From Bryobacterales bacterium (GTDB lineage Bacteria > Acidobacteriota > Terriglobia > Bryobacterales > Bryobacteraceae), in contig PLMF01000164.1 in NCBI GenBank assembly GCA_003142355.1, forward strand, positions 1-20,440: a stretch of DNA of 20,440 nt. Direction: 5' to 3'. Below are positions 15,757 through 20,440 of this stretch, piece by piece (the first letter of the stretch is position 1; each line of letters opens with the position of its first letter). The notes below the pieces were generated by a model. It saw nothing but the letters and a program-made list of their open reading frames with translations. It did not search any database and was not told the origin of the DNA. A program made the position numbers and the translations under genes.

Positions 15757-16568
15757 TCTTCACACGCTTGCGCAACCAGGATGACCACCTCCCCCGAGAT
15801 TTGCCATCCCGGCTGCGCAACCGCCTAATGGACTCTCTCTTTGTATCGCGAGCGCCGCTCCAAAAGCCAGCCGCATTTCACTTCCACCGGTCTTTTTCAA
15901 CAAATTTTTCGCCCCGCCAGTCCATGCACTTACCGGGACCGGCATGTGGCAAACTTATGCATAAACCGTAGCGCTGCTGAATTGTTCCGGAGAGAACGGG
16001 GCCGCCCGATCGTTATCCGGGACCTGCCTTCCCGGATCTCCGACGCCGGCCAGTCGCGGCGCACCCGGCTTCCGGCCACTCTTCCCATCGAGGGTTCTTT
16101 CGACGCCAGGCCCGATGGTCTTCCAACCCCCGGAGTGCGGTACGGACCAAGGTCCTCCGGTGAATCAGAGCTTCGAGTGGTGACTGCTGAGCGGGTATGT
16201 GTCTGGCCATGACTCCCAGATCACAGGCAATTGGATTTCCACGGCTCGCGGCGCCAAGAAGCGCCGTCCTTACAACAGGTTGGCGTCGTTCCGCGGTTCC
16301 TGCCGGCTGCTCATGGGTTCTATTCCGATCCGCCGGATTCTCAGAACTGCGACGTTTGAGCTCACCGCCGCATCCCGTATCGAGGCCTTCCCCAACCATC
16401 AAACTCCCGAGGTCCGCCCCCTCGGCCCCGTCCTTCTCCGCCTCCTCCGCGCCCGAACCCGGGGAACGGGAACCTCCCTATTCTCTCATCCTCTCCGCGT
16501 TCTTCCTCTGCGTCTCCGCGTCTCCGCGTCGAAAATCTACCCGCGTCGCAGATTCACCCACAGCCCCC
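15757..16568. other. About 800 bases with no supportable gene
   Basis: Open frames here lack recognisable domains, ribosome sites or consistent codon use. Visible structure: the perfect palindrome TTATGCATAA at 15955-15964; a hairpin ATCCGGG/CCCGGAT at 16015-16037; a nested hairpin CCGGAG...CTCCGG with GGACC-aa-GGTCC inside (16130-16160); and a C/T-rich octamer repeat at its end. It may be decayed coding or mobile sequence. I cannot assign it. Confidence 0.6.
16492..16528. repeat. C/T-rich octamer repeat TCTCCGCG
   Basis: Exact TCTCCGCG copies at 16492-16499, 16513-16520 and 16521-16528, and the variant CCTCTGCG at 16505-16512. The last three units are directly tandem. It lies just downstream of the ZIP transporter stop, on the non-coding side. 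Confidence 0.6.
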
Positions 16569-17336
16569 CTACCGGAACAGCGCCTCCGCCCCACTCTGAA
16601 TCACCGCCGCACCCGCCACTCCCGCCAGGGCCGATGCAAACGCCGGCCCCGCTCCGCGCCGTTTCCACTCCTCGTGCACCGCGTGGAAGCCCAGGTAAAA
16701 CAGCCAGCCCGCCGCGATCCCCAGCGGATACGTGATCCATTCCGTCCCCAGGTGCGGCGCCATCGCCAGGCCCAGCGCGCCCCCCGCCAGCGTCGTCCCT
16801 TCCGCCAGCAGGCACCAGCCCAGCGCCGCCGTGCGCCGTTTCACCGCTGCCCGCAGAATCCCGCCCAGCGCGATCCCTTCCGGCAGTTTGTGCAGCGCCA
16901 CCGCCAGCGGCACCGCCACCCTCAGCCCCAGCGGCACCGTCAACTGCACCGTCGCCACGCTCCAGCCATCCATGAAGCTGTGCACTGCCGCCGCCGCAAT
17001 CAGTGGACCCGCGAAGCCGTGCAATTCCGTCGCGCAGGCGTTGTGATCGTGATCGTGCGCGCACGTCGGGCATACCGGATACGCGTACCGGTTGATCGCC
17101 AGCAGCAGCCCATACCCCGCCGCGAACAGAATCACGCTGGTCGTCCACCCCAGTTCCACCGCCAGTTCCGGCAGCAACCCGAACAGCGCCACCCCCAGCA
17201 GGACTCCCGCGCTGAACGGCACCACCACCCTGGCGCGCCGCCGCAACCCGGTGAGCCACAGCCCGAGAGCCGCCCCCGCCACTCCCACCACCGTGGCCAG
17301 CGCCGGCGCGGCAATCCCCGGAGTTTGGACCAGCAT
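16569..17336 (-). CDS. ZIP-family metal cation transporter
   Basis: 255 residues from the ATG at 17336; a TTG at 17363 would add nine polar residues. About eight hydrophobic helices are visible. Helix 4 carries HSFMDG (119-124) and helix 5 carries HKLPEG (149-154), the paired metal-binding motifs of ZIP transporters (the latter usually H-x-x-P-E-G). The loop before helix 4 is rich in His/Cys (CPTCAHDHDHNAC, about 89-101), typical of the variable metal-binding loop of ZIP proteins. It should import Zn2+, Fe2+ or a related divalent ion. It lies 45 bases downstream of the NHL gene on the same strand, so read-through is possible, but a functional link is not evident. Confidence 0.88.
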   Translation of the reverse strand: MLVQTPGIAAPALATVVGVAGAALGLWLTGLRRRARVVVPFSAGVLLGVALFGLLPELAVELGWTTSVILFAAGYGLLLAINRYAYPVCPTCAHDHDHNACATELHGFAGPLIAAAAVHSFMDGWSVATVQLTVPLGLRVAVPLAVALHKLPEGIALGGILRAAVKRRTAALGWCLLAEGTTLAGGALGLAMAPHLGTEWITYPLGIAAGWLFYLGFHAVHEEWKRRGAGPAFASALAGVAGAAVIQSGAEALFR

Positions 17337-17381
17337 GAAAGACAAGTCTCTACTGTAGCTCAAGCGAACTGCGCATCGTCA

Positions 17382-20117
17382 CTACTTCACCGCCACTGTC
17401 GCCGTGCCGGGGCTGGCCACTGAACCCACCTTGAGGATGATGGGAACATTGTTTCCGGAGGCCGCGCCGGAGGGAACGCGGACATTCACCTGGATGATCC
17501 CCGCCTCCATGAACGGCGCCGCCCCGGCCCAGGTCACCTCAGCGTCCACGCCGCCAATCGTCGCCGCCACCGGCGGCGGAATCGTCGCAGCCGTCCCGGT
17601 CGTGAATTGACCGTCGCTGCTGGCGGGCACCGTCTGGCCGCCGCCCGTTCCCCAGATCATGACGATCTCGCCAGGCGCCGCCGGATTCGCCGCCGAGTTG
17701 AGGCTGTAATCCTGGTTTAGGATGCACCCCTGCCCGCTTCCGGTCTGCGCCACGGTGAACACTCCGGGCGATGCCGGGGCCACCGCCATGGTGATGGCGT
17801 TGGTCGGTTTGTCCTGGTAAGTGACTTGCATCACCGTGCTGCTTTTTCCCGCCACCGCAAATGGAACGATGGCGCTCGCCTGCCCGGCCGAAACATACAG
17901 CAGGGGCGCCGCCGTTCCATCGAACGTGATTTGCGCGCCGGCCAGTCTGGTGGGCACGGCCGGTCCCGAGGGGTCGAGCGAGGACTGCGCGCCCTGCTCC
18001 GGTCCCATCCCCGAGCCGAATATCGTGATGACTTCGCCCGGCGCCACCGGCCCCCTCTGGAAAGTGGCCCCATTGACCACTCCCGAAGGGAAGATCTGCG
18101 CCGGGTCCAGCCGCCGGATGCGCGGGTTGTTCTCGTCGGAGAAGTAGATGCGCCCGTTGCCGTCCACCGCCAGGTGGAAGGGGTCCATATCCGCGAGGGT
18201 GGCGAGGTCTCCGTCGCCGCTGAAGTCCGTCCACCCAGTGCCCGCGATGGTAGCGATGCGGCCATCCGGCGAGATCCGCCGGATGCGGCCCGACGAGGCC
18301 ACATAGAGATTGTCCGCCGAGTCCACTGCCAGCCCCGTGGGCCAGGCCAGCGTAGCGGCGGTAGCGGGACCGCCGTCGCCGTCGTTGCCTGCCTTGCCTG
18401 TGCCGGCCACATCGTTGATCTTGCTGTCGGACCCGATCTTCCGCACCCGGTGGTTATTCTGATCGGCGAAGTACACGTTGCCCTTGGAATCCACCGCAAT
18501 CCCTATCGGCGTATCCATGCTGGCCGAAAGCGCATCAGTCCCGTTGCCGGCGTATCCCGGTTGGCCGTTGCCCGCCAATGTCGTGATGACGGAGGAGGCC
18601 AGGTTGACCTTGCGAATGCGGTTATTGTCCGTGTCTGAGATATAGAGGAACTGGTTCGTGCTGTCCACCGCCAGACCCTGCGGGAAATTCAGCTCCGCGG
18701 TGGGTGCCAGGACGTTGTTGCCGGCATAGCCGCAAGTGTAGTTGCCCGCCACCGTGCCGATCGTCGCGTTGCTTCGAATCACGCTGACATTGCAGGCGTT
18801 GGTGAAGTACACGTTGCCCGAGGCGTCCACGGCGATGCCCCGGGGCTGCGCGATCTGCGCGGCGGTCGCCTGCACGCCATCGGCCGAGGAACCAAACACC
18901 CCCGTGCCCGCCACCGTAGTTATCGTCAGGTTGCTCCCGATGCGGCGCACACGCTCGTCCGAAAAATCCGCCACGTACACGTTCCCTTTGCCGTCCACAG
19001 CCACACCGTAAGGATCCAGAAACACCGCCCCGCTCGCCGGCCCGTTATCGCCGATGGCGGACGTATGGATGGTTCCCGCAAGCGTGCTGATCGACCCATC
19101 CTGAACCGACATGCGAAAGATGGCGTGCTGCAAAAAGTCGGTGGCCGCAAGCCCGCCCGCCGGGTTGTAGGCCAGGTACGCCACACTGACCATCTTTCGG
19201 GAAACGTTGTACATCAGGTTGGTCGGGTCCACCATCTTCACCAGGCTGTTGCCCATGTCCGCAATGTACACGGTGCCGTTGGGGTCCACCACCACGTCCG
19301 TGGGCTGGAAGAGTCTCCCTAGCGCCGGTTGCACCCCGTCCCCGCTGCTGCCGGCCACGCCGGTTCCCGCGAAAGTGGTGATCGTGCCGTCGGGACGCAC
19401 TTTCCGGATGCGGTTGTTGAAACGGTCCGCGATATAGAGATTGCCGTTGCCATCCACCGCCAGCCCCTCGGGACCGTTGAGTTGAGCCGTGTTGCCAGGC
19501 TGCCCATCGTTCGAGTACCCCGGCGAGCCGGTGCCCGCCACCGTCGTGATGATGCCGTCGGCCCTGATCTTCCGAACCACGTTATGGGTTTCATCGGAAA
19601 AATAGATCACGGTGCCGGACGGGTCAAGCGCGATAGCCACCGGAGTGTCGAACGTGGCCGACACGGCCGGATTGCCATCACCGCTGTACCCGCGGTCGCC
19701 GCTTCCGGCAATCACCCGGATGTTTCCGTCGCCCGTCACTTTGCATATTCGCCCGCTGACGCCGATGTAGAGGTTGCCCGCGGCGTCGGCGGCAATTCCC
19801 TCGGGTTCTTCCAGTGCCGCCGCGGTGGCCAGCCCCTTGTCCCCGCTGAACCCGGTCTGCCCATTCCCCGCCGCGGTGCTGAGCTTGCCGTCGGCGGCCA
19901 CACGGAATACCCGGTTGTAGTAGCTCTCCGCGAAGTACAGATTGCCGTTACCGTCGTAAGCCATCCGGCCAGGTTCGAAGAGGTCCACTGTGGCCGCGTT
20001 CCGCCCATCGCCGCCATACGGCAGCTTCCCACGCCCGCCGATGGTCGTCACCACGTACGTCTGCGCGAAGGCAGGCATCAGAACCGCTACCCAACCCAAT
20101 AGCACAACATGTCTCAT
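17382..20117 (-). CDS. Secreted NHL-repeat propeller protein with Solibacter-type C-terminal domain
   Basis: 911 residues. A signal peptide (MRHVVLLGWVAVLMPAFAQ) is followed by eleven copies of a blade-linker pattern like TTVAGTGSPGYSNDG, each followed by LxxPxGxAVDxxGNLYxAD and NRIRKV; together these make about two NHL beta-propellers (residues 20-670). From about 675, SGVVNGATFQRGPVAPGEVITIFGSGMGP starts a domain of about 235 residues matching TIGR03437, a family of secreted proteins abundant in Solibacter. The ATG at 20117 is preferred over the adjoining GTG at 20120. A promoter ends eight bases upstream, so the leader is almost absent. Likely exported, perhaps surface-bound; the ligand or role is unknown. 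Confidence 0.92.
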   Translation of the reverse strand: MRHVVLLGWVAVLMPAFAQTYVVTTIGGRGKLPYGGDGRNAATVDLFEPGRMAYDGNGNLYFAESYYNRVFRVAADGKLSTAAGNGQTGFSGDKGLATAAALEEPEGIAADAAGNLYIGVSGRICKVTGDGNIRVIAGSGDRGYSGDGNPAVSATFDTPVAIALDPSGTVIYFSDETHNVVRKIRADGIITTVAGTGSPGYSNDGQPGNTAQLNGPEGLAVDGNGNLYIADRFNNRIRKVRPDGTITTFAGTGVAGSSGDGVQPALGRLFQPTDVVVDPNGTVYIADMGNSLVKMVDPTNLMYNVSRKMVSVAYLAYNPAGGLAATDFLQHAIFRMSVQDGSISTLAGTIHTSAIGDNGPASGAVFLDPYGVAVDGKGNVYVADFSDERVRRIGSNLTITTVAGTGVFGSSADGVQATAAQIAQPRGIAVDASGNVYFTNACNVSVIRSNATIGTVAGNYTCGYAGNNVLAPTAELNFPQGLAVDSTNQFLYISDTDNNRIRKVNLASSVITTLAGNGQPGYAGNGTDALSASMDTPIGIAVDSKGNVYFADQNNHRVRKIGSDSKINDVAGTGKAGNDGDGGPATAATLAWPTGLAVDSADNLYVASSGRIRRISPDGRIATIAGTGWTDFSGDGDLATLADMDPFHLAVDGNGRIYFSDENNPRIRRLDPAQIFPSGVVNGATFQRGPVAPGEVITIFGSGMGPEQGAQSSLDPSGPAVPTRLAGAQITFDGTAAPLLYVSAGQASAIVPFAVAGKSSTVMQVTYQDKPTNAITMAVAPASPGVFTVAQTGSGQGCILNQDYSLNSAANPAAPGEIVMIWGTGGGQTVPASSDGQFTTGTAATIPPPVAATIGGVDAEVTWAGAAPFMEAGIIQVNVRVPSGAASGNNVPIILKVGSVASPGTATVAVK

Positions 20118-20125
20118 CACCGATG

Positions 20126-20154
20126 ATGCTAAGCCCCCCGATAGTCGAAATCAA
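20126..20154 (-). promoter_or_regulatory. Promoter of the NHL-repeat gene
   Basis: On the minus strand, TTGATT (20154-20149), a 17-base spacer and TAGCAT (20131-20126), eight bases before the ATG. Each hexamer matches four of six consensus bases. The transcript would start within a few bases of the ATG. Confidence 0.5.
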
Positions 20155-20440
20155 GACCCGCATACGCGGAAACTCGATCACAACCGTTTTCCCTTGCATT
20201 TTCATCCGCTTGCAGCCAAACGCTAGCAACCCGCATGCTATCCTGAAAGCAGAGGAAGTCGCTTCACCACGGGCCTCTATTCGCAGTGTCTCTACACTCC
20301 CAACTCGTAGCCTGGCCATTCCTGCCGGCATTCCTCCCAACCCCTGTAGAATCAACCCTCGCGAATCAAATTGGGTTCGTTCCGTCACCCGGCCCGATCA
20401 CCGACCGCTGTCCGCCGGCCGCTTTCCTCGCCCCGGTGTC
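20155..20440. other. Upstream region and window end, no gene seen
   Basis: No open frame here has a ribosome site or recognisable domain. On the plus strand TATCCT (about 20240) and TAGAAT (20346-20351) resemble -10 elements and may belong to a gene starting beyond the window. Confidence 0.5.

Noticed and set aside
15841..16212. 123-codon plus-strand frame in the intergenic stretch
   Set aside because: No ribosome site, no recognisable domain and atypical composition; left as unassigned.
16300..16340. tRNA-like T-arm (GGGTTCTATTCC followed by GATCCGCCGGA)
   Set aside because: No complementary 5' acceptor strand is found at tRNA distance, the T-stem has a mismatch, and the T-loop lacks the usual purine; at best a decayed remnant.
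16013..16402. 129-codon minus-strand frame in the intergenic stretch
   Set aside because: It looks like translated non-coding GC-rich DNA (Arg-rich, no motif), and no start signal is visible.
16197..17423. 408-codon plus-strand frame across the ZIP gene
   Set aside because: Composition is dominated by Arg/His/Gln/Pro, and it is antisense to a ZIP transporter with both metal motifs.
19948..20388. 146-codon minus-strand frame overlapping the NHL gene start
   Set aside because: It runs out of frame through the signal peptide and first repeats of the NHL protein and shows no domain.

Overview
The window (20,440 bases, GC-rich) looks like ordinary chromosome from an acidobacterium, most likely of the Bryobacterales/Candidatus Solibacter type. 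This is inference from gene content. The clues are a secreted NHL-propeller protein ending in a domain that matches the 'Solibacter' C-terminal family (TIGR03437), a BlaI repressor paired with an M56 protein carrying TPR and TonB-C modules instead of a beta-lactam sensor, and several secreted carbohydrate-active proteins. I see no complete rRNA, tRNA, CRISPR array, phage module or intact transposase.

Layout. 1-1941: 3' part of a GH2 beta-galactosidase-like enzyme, coupled by TAATG to an EamA/DMT transporter (1941-2807). 2921-3550: secreted ConA/LamG-like protein with a possible 9-codon leader ORF touching its start. 3553-3612: heptamer-repeat hairpin between convergent genes. 3617-5830 (minus): M56-TPR-TonB-C protein and BlaI-type repressor. 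Their shared upstream region holds a good sigma70 promoter and a palindromic operator candidate. 5945-7294: APC amino-acid permease. 7360-7572: small coiled-coil protein. 7603-9237 (minus): GH28 polygalacturonase-like enzyme with lower GC than its neighbours and an altered catalytic motif. 9347-11576: ABC ATPase and ABC-2 permease, overlapping by 14 bases. 11579-11629: long REP-like palindrome. 11646-12476: SAM methyltransferase of the LCM family. 12529-13575 (minus): YVTN/YncE propeller. 13763-14776: LPG-synthase-TM-like membrane protein, followed at once by ilvE (14784-15716) and a tandem hairpin. 15757-16568: about 800 bases with no supportable gene. 16569-17336 (minus): ZIP metal transporter. 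17382-20117 (minus): NHL-repeat protein. 20121-20440: upstream region of that gene and window end.

How it fits together. The GH2, ConA-like and GH28 proteins and the DMT exporter suggest plant or microbial polysaccharide use in soil. The BlaI/M56 pair is the one clear regulatory circuit: a membrane metalloprotease presumably relieves repression by the adjacent repressor at its own promoter. The other genes are single genes or two-gene units. Several starts lack a Shine-Dalgarno sequence and have a -10-like hexamer only a few bases upstream (ilvE, the NHL gene), which suggests leaderless or near-leaderless transcripts.

I found no obviously new multi-gene defence or biosynthetic system. The items most worth a second look are the BlaI operator and M56-TPR-TonB architecture, the GH28 catalytic substitution, and three distinct intergenic repeat/hairpin elements.
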